DNA from: Curtobacterium sp. 9128
Lineage (GTDB): Bacteria > Actinomycetota > Actinomycetes > Actinomycetales > Microbacteriaceae
NCBI RefSeq assembly: GCF_007673775.1
Contig: NZ_VEAF01000005.1
Location: 363,052-427,051 of the forward strand
DNA: 64,000 nucleotides
Reading direction: 5' to 3'
Both the position numbers and the translations under genes were made by a program. Under the pieces are notes generated by a model. The model was not told the DNA's origin, searched no databases, and saw only the letters and a program-made list of their open reading frames with translations. Shown in pieces: positions 27,154 through 34,670 of the stretch (positions are counted from its first letter, which is position 1; each line of letters begins with the position of its first letter).

Positions 27154-27723
27154 GTGAGCGACTCCCCCAGCCCCGAGCCAGCGCGGATCGTCGCCCCGGG
27201 CATGCGGACCCTCGCCGTGGTGCTCTGGGCCGTCGCCGGTGTCCTGCTCGTCCTCGGGTTCGTGAGCCGTGGCGACACCTCGGCCCTGCTCGTCCCGATC
27301 CCGAGTCTCTTCATCGCGTTCGTCGCCTGGGCCGTGCTCTGGCGCCCGCGGCTCCTGCTCACCCCCGAGGCCCTCGTCGTCGTCGACGTCCGCCGCACCT
27401 CCTCCTACGCATGGCCCAGGGTCACGGGCGTCCGCACGAAGTACGGCCTCGAGGTGCAGTCCACCGAACCCGATCGCCGCACGTGGATCGCGCCGCGTCC
27501 GACCGCCCGCCTGCGGCTGGACCGGCCTGGAGGCTCGGTTCCGCTCACCGTCGACCAGGCCGCCGCCGAGGTGCTCGCCTCCGTCCCTGCGCAGGCACCG
27601 CAGGACGGGCCGCCCCCGGCGACGGTCACCGCGCACCCGATCGTCCACCGTGCGCACGGGTGGACGATCCTGGCGATCACGGTCCTGGCGATCGCTGCCT
27701 CCATGGCCGCCGCGCGCCTCTGA
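27154..27723 (+). CDS. PH-like domain membrane protein (actinobacterial)
   Basis: The 189-residue protein has two adjacent membrane helices (about 17-62), a soluble bacterial-PH-like domain (LLLTPEALVVVDVRRTSSYAWPRVTGVRTKYG, about 70-140), a Pro/Ala linker and a final membrane helix (WTILAITVLAIAASMAAA). Such proteins are widespread in actinobacteria and uncharacterised. The GTG lies 6 nt after TACGAT; there is no ribosome binding site. The 11-mer CTGGAGGCTCG occurs inside the gene at 27527. The repeat-filled gap of 735 bp follows its stop. Confidence 0.75.
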   Translation: MSDSPSPEPARIVAPGMRTLAVVLWAVAGVLLVLGFVSRGDTSALLVPIPSLFIAFVAWAVLWRPRLLLTPEALVVVDVRRTSSYAWPRVTGVRTKYGLEVQSTEPDRRTWIAPRPTARLRLDRPGGSVPLTVDQAAAEVLASVPAQAPQDGPPPATVTAHPIVHRAHGWTILAITVLAIAASMAAARL

Positions 27724-27769
27724 CCTGCACCGGGTCCGTCGCTTCCCGCGCCTGCTGGCGCCCCGTCCC

Positions 27770-27829
27770 GTCCCCGCGCGTCCCCGCCGTCCCCGCCGTC
27801 CCCGCCTCCCCCGCCGTCCCCGCGCGTCC
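27770..27829. repeat. 9-10-bp tandem repeats GTCCCCGCC
   Basis: About seven copies of GTCCCCGCC or GTCCCCGCGC run head to tail, directly before the palindrome array. Confidence 0.75.
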
Positions 27830-27834
27830 TCGCG

Positions 27835-28305
27835 CGAGCGGGCGAAATGCCGGGGTCGCCCGCCAGGTCCACTGTGGCATTCAGCCCGCTCGAACGGTCG
27901 CCGCTGCCCGAGGCCCCCGCACGCGCGGGTCGAGCGGGCGAAATGCCGGGGTCGGACGTGCGCGCGACCCAGCGTTCCCGCCCGCTCGATCGGTCGCCGC
28001 TGCCCGAGGCCCCCGCACGCGCGGGTCGAGCGGGCGGAATGCCCGGGTCGCCCGCCAGGCGCACTGCGGCATTCCGCCCGCTCGGCGTTCGGCGAAGGAG
28101 GCCGAGCCGGAAGCGCCGAGTGACGGGCGGCGGGCGCATGCGCGCGAGCGGGCGAAATGCCCGGGTCGCACGCCAGGCGCACCGCGGCATTCCGCCCGCT
28201 CGGCGTTGCGGTGGAGACGCGGGACCACACGGGCAACCGCCGCGGTGTCGAACGGGCGGGAACGCCGGGTGCCCGGACGAGGCACCGCGGCATTTCGCCC
28301 GCTCG
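27835..28305. repeat. Array of five 57-58-bp palindromic elements
   Basis: Units lie at 27835-27892, 27931-27988, 28027-28084, 28145-28202 and 28249-28305. Each begins with about CGAGCGGGCGAAATGCC and ends with its reverse complement. In the third unit the 17-bp arms match exactly; the fourth has one mismatch, and the second and fifth are more diverged internally. The spacers after units 1 and 2 are nearly identical (38 bp), making a 96-bp direct repeat; the other spacers are 60 and 46 bp and unrelated. The inner sequence (CGCCAGGCGCACYGCGGC) is also shared by units 3 and 4. No gene is credible in this 735-bp gap. Confidence 0.92.
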
Positions 28306-28405
28306 TGGAAGACGGGGGCGGCGGGGCGTGGGCGGGGCGAGCCTCCAGGCCGGGGCGGACGGGAGGACCGACGGGGGCGACGGGCGGGTGGCGGGCGCGG
28401 AAACG

Positions 28406-28439
28406 CGGAACGCGCCGCCCCGGAGGGCGACGCGTTCCG
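28406..28439 (-). terminator. Terminator hairpin of the second ABC operon
   Basis: CGGAACGCGCCGCCC at 28406-28420 pairs with 28425-28439 with one mismatch. It lies 19 bp beyond the stop of the fused ATPase gene. Confidence 0.75.
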
Positions 28440-28458
28440 TGGTGCGGTGTGGTGCGGG

Positions 28459-30201
28459 TCAGCGACCGAACTCGAAGGACGCGCCGGGGATGGCGGCCAG
28501 GAGGTCACGGGTGTACTGCTCCCGCGGGTTGGCGAAGACCTCGTCGGTCGTGGCCTTCTCGACGATCTGGCCCTTGCGCATCACGCAGACGTTGTCCGCG
28601 ACCAGGCGCACGACGGCGAGGTCGTGCGTGATGAACAGGTAGGTCAGGCCGAGTTCCGACTGGAGCTCGGTGAGGAGCTCGAGGATCTGCCCCTGGACGA
28701 GCACGTCGAGCGCGGAGACCGCCTCGTCGAGCACGATGACCTCGGGCTTGAGCGCAAGCGCCCGGGCGACGGCGATGCGCTGTCGCTGACCGCCGGAGAG
28801 CTCGTTCGGGTAGCGGTTGACCATGGAGGAGGGCAGCGCGACCTGGTCGAGCAGCTCCTTGACGCGCGCGCGCCGGGAGGCCTTGTCGCCGATGCCGTGG
28901 GTCACGAGCGGCTCGGCGATCGTGTTCCCGACGTTGTACATCGGGTCGAGCGAACCGTACGGGTCCTGGAAGACCGGCTGCACACGACGACGGAAGTCGA
29001 AGAGCTCCTTGCCCTTCAACGCGCCGATGTCGATGCCGTCGAACTGCACGGTTCCGCCGGTGATGCTCTCGAGCTGCAGGACGAGCTTCGCGACCGTGGA
29101 CTTGCCCGAGCCGGACTCCCCCACGAGCGCCGTGGTGGTGCCCTTCGGGATCGTGAACGACACGTCGTCGACGGCCTTGAGTTCACGCGACCCGATGCCC
29201 TTGCCGCGCAGCTTGTAGACCTTCTGCAGGTCCTTGACGACGATGAGGTCCTTCGTCGGCTGGTGCTCGCGCTCCTGGGCCCGGGCGATGAGCTCGGCGT
29301 CGTCGCTGCCGACGTCCGCGATGTCGATCGACTCGTGCGCGACCTTCGACTGGATGCGACGGCTGGCCAGGGACGGCGCGGCTGCGACGAGTCGCTGCGT
29401 GTAGGGGTGCTGCGGGTTGCCGAGGATCTCCTTCGACGGACCCGCTTCGACGACCTGCCCCTTGTACATGACGACGAGCTTCTCGGCGCGCTCGGCAGCG
29501 AGGCCGAGGTCGTGCGTGATGAAGAGGACGCTGGTGCCGTAGTCGCGGGTCAGGGTCTCGAGGTGGTCGAGGATGACGCGCTGCACGGTGACGTCGAGCG
29601 CACTCGTCGGCTCGTCGGCGATGAGCAGCTTCGGGTGGCTGGACAGACCGATGCCGATGAGCACGCGCTGCCGCATGCCGCCCGAGAACTCGTGCGGGTA
29701 CTGCTTGAGGCGGTTCGCGGCGTCGCCGAGCCCCGCTTCCTTCAGGACCTCGATCGCACGCTCACGCACGGCCTTCTTGCCGGTGGCCATGCCGTTGGCA
29801 CGGATGGCCTCCTCGACCTGGAACCCGATGGTCCACAGCGGGTTGAGGTTCGACATCGGGTCCTGCGGGACGTAGCCGATCTCCTTGCCGCGGATCTCCG
29901 ACATCTCCCGGTCGGAGAGGCCGACGAGCTCGCGACCGTTGAACTTGATCGAGCCACCGGTCACCTGGCCAGCGCCGGGCAGGAGCTTGATGATCGCCTG
30001 GGCGCTGGTCGACTTGCCGGAACCCGATTCGCCGACGATCGCGAGTCGCTCGCCCTGCTCGAGGGTGAAGTCGACGCCGCGGACGGCCTGGACGAAGCCG
30101 CTCTGGGTCTTGAACCCGATCTCGAGACCGGAGATCTCGAGGAGCGGTGCGCCCGTGCTCCCGGCACGACGGGCCGTCGGTTCGGTCAGTGTCTCGCTCA
30201 T
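28459..30201 (-). CDS. Fused double-ATPase of second peptide-type ABC importer
   Basis: The 580-residue protein has two ABC domains. The first (about 18-270) has GESGSGKSTS, FSGGMRQRVLIG and ADEPTSALD. The second (about 318-570) has GESGSGKSTV, LSGGQRQRIAVARA and LDEAVSALD, with Ala for the usual Pro in Walker B. Unlike the first importer's ATPase it lacks the C-terminal Cys loops and the Ser/Thr insert, so the two cassettes are not recent duplicates. It is the last gene of the operon and overlaps the upstream permease stop by 4 bp. Confidence 0.92.
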   Translation of the reverse strand: MSETLTEPTARRAGSTGAPLLEISGLEIGFKTQSGFVQAVRGVDFTLEQGERLAIVGESGSGKSTSAQAIIKLLPGAGQVTGGSIKFNGRELVGLSDREMSEIRGKEIGYVPQDPMSNLNPLWTIGFQVEEAIRANGMATGKKAVRERAIEVLKEAGLGDAANRLKQYPHEFSGGMRQRVLIGIGLSSHPKLLIADEPTSALDVTVQRVILDHLETLTRDYGTSVLFITHDLGLAAERAEKLVVMYKGQVVEAGPSKEILGNPQHPYTQRLVAAAPSLASRRIQSKVAHESIDIADVGSDDAELIARAQEREHQPTKDLIVVKDLQKVYKLRGKGIGSRELKAVDDVSFTIPKGTTTALVGESGSGKSTVAKLVLQLESITGGTVQFDGIDIGALKGKELFDFRRRVQPVFQDPYGSLDPMYNVGNTIAEPLVTHGIGDKASRRARVKELLDQVALPSSMVNRYPNELSGGQRQRIAVARALALKPEVIVLDEAVSALDVLVQGQILELLTELQSELGLTYLFITHDLAVVRLVADNVCVMRKGQIVEKATTDEVFANPREQYTRDLLAAIPGASFEFGR

Positions 30202-31148
30202 CGGCGGGCCCTCGCCTTCGGGTCGAGTGCGTCGCGGACCACGTCACCGAGGAGAAGGAACGCGAGCACGGTGATGGACAGCGCCAGCGACGGCCAGAAG
30301 ATCGTCGAGGGGTTGGTCCGGAGGGACGGCTGCGCCGCGTTGATGTCGTAGCCCCAGCTCAGGGACGACGGCGGCAGACCGATGCCGAGGAACGACAGCG
30401 TGGACTCCGCGACGATGAACGTGCCGAGCGAGACCGTCGCGACCACGATCACCGGGGCGATCGAGTTCGGGATGACGTGGCGGATCAGCGTCTTGAACCG
30501 GCTGACGCCGAGCGCCGCCGAGGCCGTCACGTAGTCGGCGTTCTTCGCCGAGAGGACGGCGCCGCGCATGATGCGGGCGATCTGCGGCCACGCGAAGGCG
30601 GCCAGCACGAGCGCGACCGTCCAGGGGCTGCGCTGCGGGATGCTCGACATGATCACGATCGCACCGAGGACGGTGGGGATCGAGAAGAAGATGTCGCCGA
30701 TGCGGGACACCACGGAGTCGAGCCATCCGCCGTAGAACCCGGCGAGCGAACCGATGATCACGCCGACGATGACCACGAGGATCGTCGCGACGAGCCCGAC
30801 CAGCAGCGAGTTCTGCGTGCCGTAGATCACGCGGGAGTACACGTCACAGCCCTGACGGGTGTAGCCGAGGATGTGCCCGGCGCTGCTGCCCTTGCCGGAG
30901 TTCGACAGGTCGCAGGCGCGGGGGTCGACGTGCGCGAACACGCCCGGCACGAGAGCCACGGCGATGATCAGCACGATGAGCACGCTCGACACCCAGAAGA
31001 TCGGGCGCACGCGCATCGAGTCCCAGGCGTCGGTCCACAGGGAGCGGGTCTTCTCGTCCTCGTTGACGTTGTCGATCGCCTGGAGCGGCGTCTCCTCGAT
31101 CGGCGCGACGTAGTGCGTCGCCGACCGCGATTCAGTGTTACTTGGCAT
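30198..31148 (-). CDS. Peptide-type ABC transporter permease (DppC/OppC-like)
   Basis: The 316-residue protein has an N-terminal cytoplasmic segment of about 45 residues, a first helix at about 50-70 (OppC_N), an extracytoplasmic loop with two Cys (DPRACDLSNSG and TRQGCDVYSR) and the EAA loop DYVTASAALGVSRFKTLIRHVIPN. It pairs with the DppB-like protein encoded just upstream; the two genes overlap by 11 bp. Confidence 0.92.
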   Translation of the reverse strand: MPSNTESRSATHYVAPIEETPLQAIDNVNEDEKTRSLWTDAWDSMRVRPIFWVSSVLIVLIIAVALVPGVFAHVDPRACDLSNSGKGSSAGHILGYTRQGCDVYSRVIYGTQNSLLVGLVATILVVIVGVIIGSLAGFYGGWLDSVVSRIGDIFFSIPTVLGAIVIMSSIPQRSPWTVALVLAAFAWPQIARIMRGAVLSAKNADYVTASAALGVSRFKTLIRHVIPNSIAPVIVVATVSLGTFIVAESTLSFLGIGLPPSSLSWGYDINAAQPSLRTNPSTIFWPSLALSITVLAFLLLGDVVRDALDPKARARR

Positions 31149-32067
31149 AGCGGATCCTCGGGTCCAGGACGGCGTACAGCAGGTCGACCAGGAGGTTGGC
31201 GAGCATGAAGATGATGACCATCACGGCGACGAACGACACGACCGTCGGACCCTGACCGAGCTTGACGGCCTGGTAGACCGTGCCGCCGACGCCGTGGATG
31301 TTGAAGATGCCCTCGGTGACGATCGCGCCGACCATCAGGTTGCCGATGTCGATGCCGAGGTACGTCACCACCGGGATGAGCGAGTTCCGGAAGATGTGCA
31401 CGCCGATGACGCGGCGGCGCGGGAGGCCCTTCGCGGTCGCGGTGCGGACGAAGTCGGCGCTCATGTTCTCGGCGACGCTGGCACGGGTCAGTCGCACGAT
31501 GTAGGCGAACGACCCGGTCGCCAGCACGATCGCGGGGAGCACGAGCTCCGACCACGGCGCCTGTCCGGAGACGGTCGCGCGGAACAACCCGAGTTCGATG
31601 CCGAGCCCGTACTGCAGGATGAAGCCGATCACGAAGACCGGGATCGAGATGAGGAAGAGGCTGACCACGAGCGCGGTGGCGTCGAAGACCTTGCCCTTGC
31701 GGAGGCCGGCGATGACGCCGACGACGATGCCGGCGACCGACTCGAACACGAGGGCGAGGATCGCCAGTCGTGCGGTGATCGGGAATGCCTGCGCGAGCTG
31801 CTCGGTGACCGGGATGCCCGAGTAGGTCTGCCCGAGGTCGCCGCGGAAGAGCCCACCGACCCAGAGCAGGTACTGGACGATGAAGGGCTTGTCGAGGTTG
31901 TACTGCGCGCGGATCTGTTCGATCACCTGGGGCGACGGCTGGTGGTCGCCGAAGAGCGCTGCGATGGGGTCTCCGGGGAGGAGGAACACCATCAGGTAGA
32001 TGAGGAACGTGGCACCGAAGAACACGGGGATCAGCTGCAGGAGGCGCTTCCCGAGGTACCAGAGCAT
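31138..32067 (-). CDS. Peptide-type ABC transporter permease (DppB/OppB-like)
   Basis: The 309-residue protein begins MLWYLGKRLLQLIPVFFGAT, the family N-terminus, and the ATG at 32067 is preceded by GGAG 5 nt upstream. Conserved parts include FRGDLGQTYSG and the EAA loop DFVRTATAKGLPRRRVIGVHIFRNSLIP. An in-frame upstream extension covers the terminator-containing leader and is rejected. It follows the binding-protein gene after a 220-bp gap that contains a hairpin. Confidence 0.92.
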   Translation of the reverse strand: MLWYLGKRLLQLIPVFFGATFLIYLMVFLLPGDPIAALFGDHQPSPQVIEQIRAQYNLDKPFIVQYLLWVGGLFRGDLGQTYSGIPVTEQLAQAFPITARLAILALVFESVAGIVVGVIAGLRKGKVFDATALVVSLFLISIPVFVIGFILQYGLGIELGLFRATVSGQAPWSELVLPAIVLATGSFAYIVRLTRASVAENMSADFVRTATAKGLPRRRVIGVHIFRNSLIPVVTYLGIDIGNLMVGAIVTEGIFNIHGVGGTVYQAVKLGQGPTVVSFVAVMVIIFMLANLLVDLLYAVLDPRIRYAK

Positions 32068-32207
32068 CAGATCTCCGCCTGGTTCGGAGCGAGCATGTGG
32101 ATCACAGTCATTTCGTCGTGGGTGGACGTCGCGTGAGTTGACACGGCTGCCCGGCGCGGGAGGCGGCGCCCGCTTGGGTCGTGGGGGGAGGGTGTTGCCG
32201 CCGCGGT

Positions 32208-32244
32208 ACGGGGGCCCGGGGACTGGTCGTCCCCGAACCCCCGT
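32208..32244 (-). terminator. Hairpin between SBP and permease genes
   Basis: ACGGGGG-CC-CGGGGA pairs with TCCCCG-AA-CCCCCGT around a 7-nt loop. Placed between binding-protein and permease genes, it probably gives partial termination or 3'-end protection so that the SBP is made in excess. Confidence 0.7.
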
Positions 32245-32287
32245 CCGGTGGTGTTGCTGCTGATGCAGGATACCTGCGATCAGCTCG

Positions 32288-33922
32288 TTACTTCTTGACC
32301 TCGACGTCGTAGTAGAGCGGCACCGAGTCCCAGCCGAACTTGACGTTCGACACGTTGTCAGCGGACCACACACCGGTCACGTTCGAGTACCAGAGCGGGA
32401 TCTCCGGCAGGTCCTGGAGCAGCAGCTCCTGGGCCTGGTCGAAGATCTTGTTGCCGGCCTGGACGCTGTCGGCGGCCTGACCCTGCTTGAGCAGGTCGTT
32501 GTACTCGGCCGAGTCGTAGCGCGAGTAGTTGTTCGACGAACCGTCACCCATGGTCGGGCCGAGGAAGTTGTACAGCGACGGGTAGTCGGCCTGCCAACCG
32601 GTACGGCTCGCGCCGGTGAGCTTGTCGCTCGTCTGGACGTCCAGCGCCTCCTGGAAGGTCGGGTACGCCTTGCCCTCGGCCTTGATGCCCAGCGTGTTCG
32701 AGATGCTGTTCGCGACCGCGGTCACCCACGCCTCGTGCCCGCCGTCGGCGTTGTACGAGATGGTGAGGGTGTCGTTGTACGGCGAGATCTTGTCGGCCTC
32801 GGCCCAGAGCTTCTTGGCCTGCGACTTGTTGTACTCGAGGACGTCAGAGCCCTTGAGGTCGCCGTTCCAGCCGTCGATCACCGGGGAGGTGAAGTCCTTG
32901 GCCGGGGTGCGGGTGCCGTCGAAGATCTTCGAGGTGATCTGCTTGCGGTTGATGGACATCGACACCGCCTCACGACGGAGCTTGCCCTCCTCGCCCTTCC
33001 AGTGGTCGAGGTAGTAGGGCAGGTAGATGCCCTGGAAGATCGCCGCCGGCTTGTTCACGTTCGAGTCGGGGAAGTCCGACTTGTAGTTCGCGAACGCGCT
33101 GTCCGGGACGGCGTCGAGGATGTCGAGGTTGCCACCCTGCGCGTCGGAGTACGCGGTGTCCTGCGAGGTGTAGAACGTGATCGTCAGACCACCGTTCTTC
33201 GGCTTGCGCTTGCCCTCGTAGTCCTTGTTGGTGACGAGCTTGATGTCCGTGTTGTGCGTCCAGGCGTTCTTGCTGGCGAGCTTGTACGGACCGTTGCCGA
33301 TCGGGTCTTCACCGAACGACTTGGGGTCGTCGTAGAACGACGACGGCAGCGGCACGAAGGCCGAGTAGCCGAGCGACAGCGGGAAGTCCGACTGGGCGGC
33401 CTTCAGGGTCACCGTGAACTCGTCGTCGCTGACGACCTTGAGACCGGTGAGGTCCGAGTCGGCGTCGGCGTTGTAGCCCTCGATGTTCTCGAAGTAGTAG
33501 CTCGCGCCCTGGGCGTTCGACTTCTGCGCCGCCCAGTTCCACGCCTTCGTGAAGGACTCAGCGGTGATCTTCTCACCGTTGGTGAACGTCCAGCCCGTGT
33601 TGAGCTTGATGTCGAACGTCTTCGAGTCGTCAGTCGTGATGCTCTTCGCGATCTCGTTGACGGGCTTGCCGTTCTCGTCGTAGGAGCGGAGCCCCTCGAA
33701 GATCGAGTTGATGATCTTGCCACCACCGGTCTCGGTGGTGTTCGACGGGATGAGCGGGTTCTGGGGCTCGCTGCCGTTGGTGGTGACGATGCCGCTCGCG
33801 TTCGTCGAGCCGGAGCCCGAGTCCTTGCTGCCGCTGCCTCCGTTGCTGGAGCAGCCGGCCAGGGCGATTGCTGTGGCCCCGAGCACGGCGAGGGCTGCGA
33901 GCCCAGCGCGCTTCTTGATCAA
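32288..33922 (-). CDS. Oligopeptide-type ABC substrate-binding lipoprotein (OppA-like)
   Basis: The protein is 544 residues from a TTG start at 33922, chosen because AGGAGG lies 6 nt upstream. An ATG at 33940 is in frame but sits before that site. The signal peptide has lipobox LAGC followed by a Ser/Gly linker. The mature part is a family 5 binding protein (TGWTFTNGEKITAESFTKAWNWAA; NGPYKLASKNAW), closest in style to OppA peptide receptors. It is the first gene of the second ABC operon. Confidence 0.9.
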   Translation of the reverse strand: MIKKRAGLAALAVLGATAIALAGCSSNGGSGSKDSGSGSTNASGIVTTNGSEPQNPLIPSNTTETGGGKIINSIFEGLRSYDENGKPVNEIAKSITTDDSKTFDIKLNTGWTFTNGEKITAESFTKAWNWAAQKSNAQGASYYFENIEGYNADADSDLTGLKVVSDDEFTVTLKAAQSDFPLSLGYSAFVPLPSSFYDDPKSFGEDPIGNGPYKLASKNAWTHNTDIKLVTNKDYEGKRKPKNGGLTITFYTSQDTAYSDAQGGNLDILDAVPDSAFANYKSDFPDSNVNKPAAIFQGIYLPYYLDHWKGEEGKLRREAVSMSINRKQITSKIFDGTRTPAKDFTSPVIDGWNGDLKGSDVLEYNKSQAKKLWAEADKISPYNDTLTISYNADGGHEAWVTAVANSISNTLGIKAEGKAYPTFQEALDVQTSDKLTGASRTGWQADYPSLYNFLGPTMGDGSSNNYSRYDSAEYNDLLKQGQAADSVQAGNKIFDQAQELLLQDLPEIPLWYSNVTGVWSADNVSNVKFGWDSVPLYYDVEVKK

Positions 33923-34031
33923 GAGTTCCTCCTGGTGCATGGGACGCGCCGAGCACAGAGGTGTCGCCAGGCGCGTTTGACCTTTGCACTGTAGGCAGTG
34001 GGTCGGAAACCCGCCAAACCCTGGAACGAAC

Positions 34032-34048
34032 GGTTACACGCTGGTAAC
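34032..34048. promoter_or_regulatory. Inverted repeat upstream of OppA-like gene
   Basis: GGTTAC and GTAACC flank ACGCTG, about 40 bp upstream of the likely -10 box. It may be a repressor or activator site; no regulator is identified. Confidence 0.35.
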
Positions 34049-34367
34049 CAACTTGCACGATCCTTGCGAGGTGCTGCAAGATACGCGCGTCGTACCGCGA
34101 ACCGTGCGTTTTTGTTGCATCTGCATCAGGTTCGTTGCGTGAGGGAACTGCTTCCGTGCAGTGTGCCACCTCTTCGGGGGTCGTGTCATCACGCGTGTGT
34201 CCGCGTTTCGGGGGGCATCGGGCATGGGCGGCCAAGGATGGGCTGTGTGGCGCCTGGACGCAAGGATCCACCGCGCGGGGCGTGGGATCGCTCCACTGGC
34301 GGGGCGGGTGGTCGGGACGGGTGGTCGGGTAGGCCGGGCGGGGCGGGCGGGCGGGCGGCAGGAGCCT

Positions 34368-34493
34368 GACTCGGAACGACAGCGTCGTTGTCGTGCGACA
34401 TCGACTGTGTCGCTGTGCGCGGCCGCAACTGCGTGCGTCCGCAACGAGCGACGCCGTGGTCGTCGTACGACAGCGACCGTGTCGTTCCGAGTC
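34368..34493. repeat. 126-bp element with 31-bp imperfect inverted ends
   Basis: The left end 34368-34398 (GACTCGGAACGACAG...) and the right end 34463-34493 (...GTGTCGTTCCGAGTC) are reverse complements apart from a few mismatches, with 64 bp between them. The middle contains GCGGCCGC. No transposase or target duplication is evident. It could be a MITE-like remnant or a structured transcript. Confidence 0.75.
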
Positions 34494-34618
34494 GACACCC
34501 CGTCAAACCAGCGCCCCTCGAACCCGCGCCCGACGCCCCGCGCCCGACCCCGTCCCGCCGCCGCGCACCCGCCGCCGCGCGCCCAACCCCGCACCCGACT
34601 CCGCCCCGCACACGACGA

Positions 34619-34647
34619 CGGCCCCGGAGCACAGAGCTCCGGGGCCG
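34619..34647 (-). terminator. Terminator hairpin of gcv operon
   Basis: CGGCCCCGGAGC pairs exactly with GCTCCGGGGCCG around ACAGA, 24 bp beyond the gcvP stop. Confidence 0.88.
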
Positions 34648-34670
34648 CGTCAGGGCGCTGCAGGGCAGGG

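Larger units (their letters stand above)
33923..34670. other. 748-bp intergenic region between OppA-like gene and gcvP
   Basis: The half near the OppA-like gene has lower GC and carries its control region: a minus-strand TACAGT box near 33990 and the inverted repeat GGTTAC-ACGCTG-GTAACC at 34032-34048. The rest holds G-rich runs (34290-34360), a long inverted repeat (34368-34493), C-rich runs and the gcvP terminator. I see no gene with a ribosome binding site or familiar protein. Confidence 0.6.

Noticed and set aside
27103..28293. Open frames on both strands through the palindrome array, giving repeated peptides such as SGRNA...PGIPPAR
   Set aside because: The peptide repeats only reflect the DNA repeats. 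There is no ribosome binding site or leaderless box, and the frames change between copies.
27835..28305. CRISPR array
   Set aside because: Units are long palindromes of 57-58 bp with only five copies, irregular spacers (two of them identical) and no cas genes nearby.
33998..34594. Small open frames in the gap between the OppA-like gene and gcvP
   Set aside because: No ribosome binding site, no -10 box at a leaderless distance and no familiar composition; the frames cross an inverted repeat and G/C runs.
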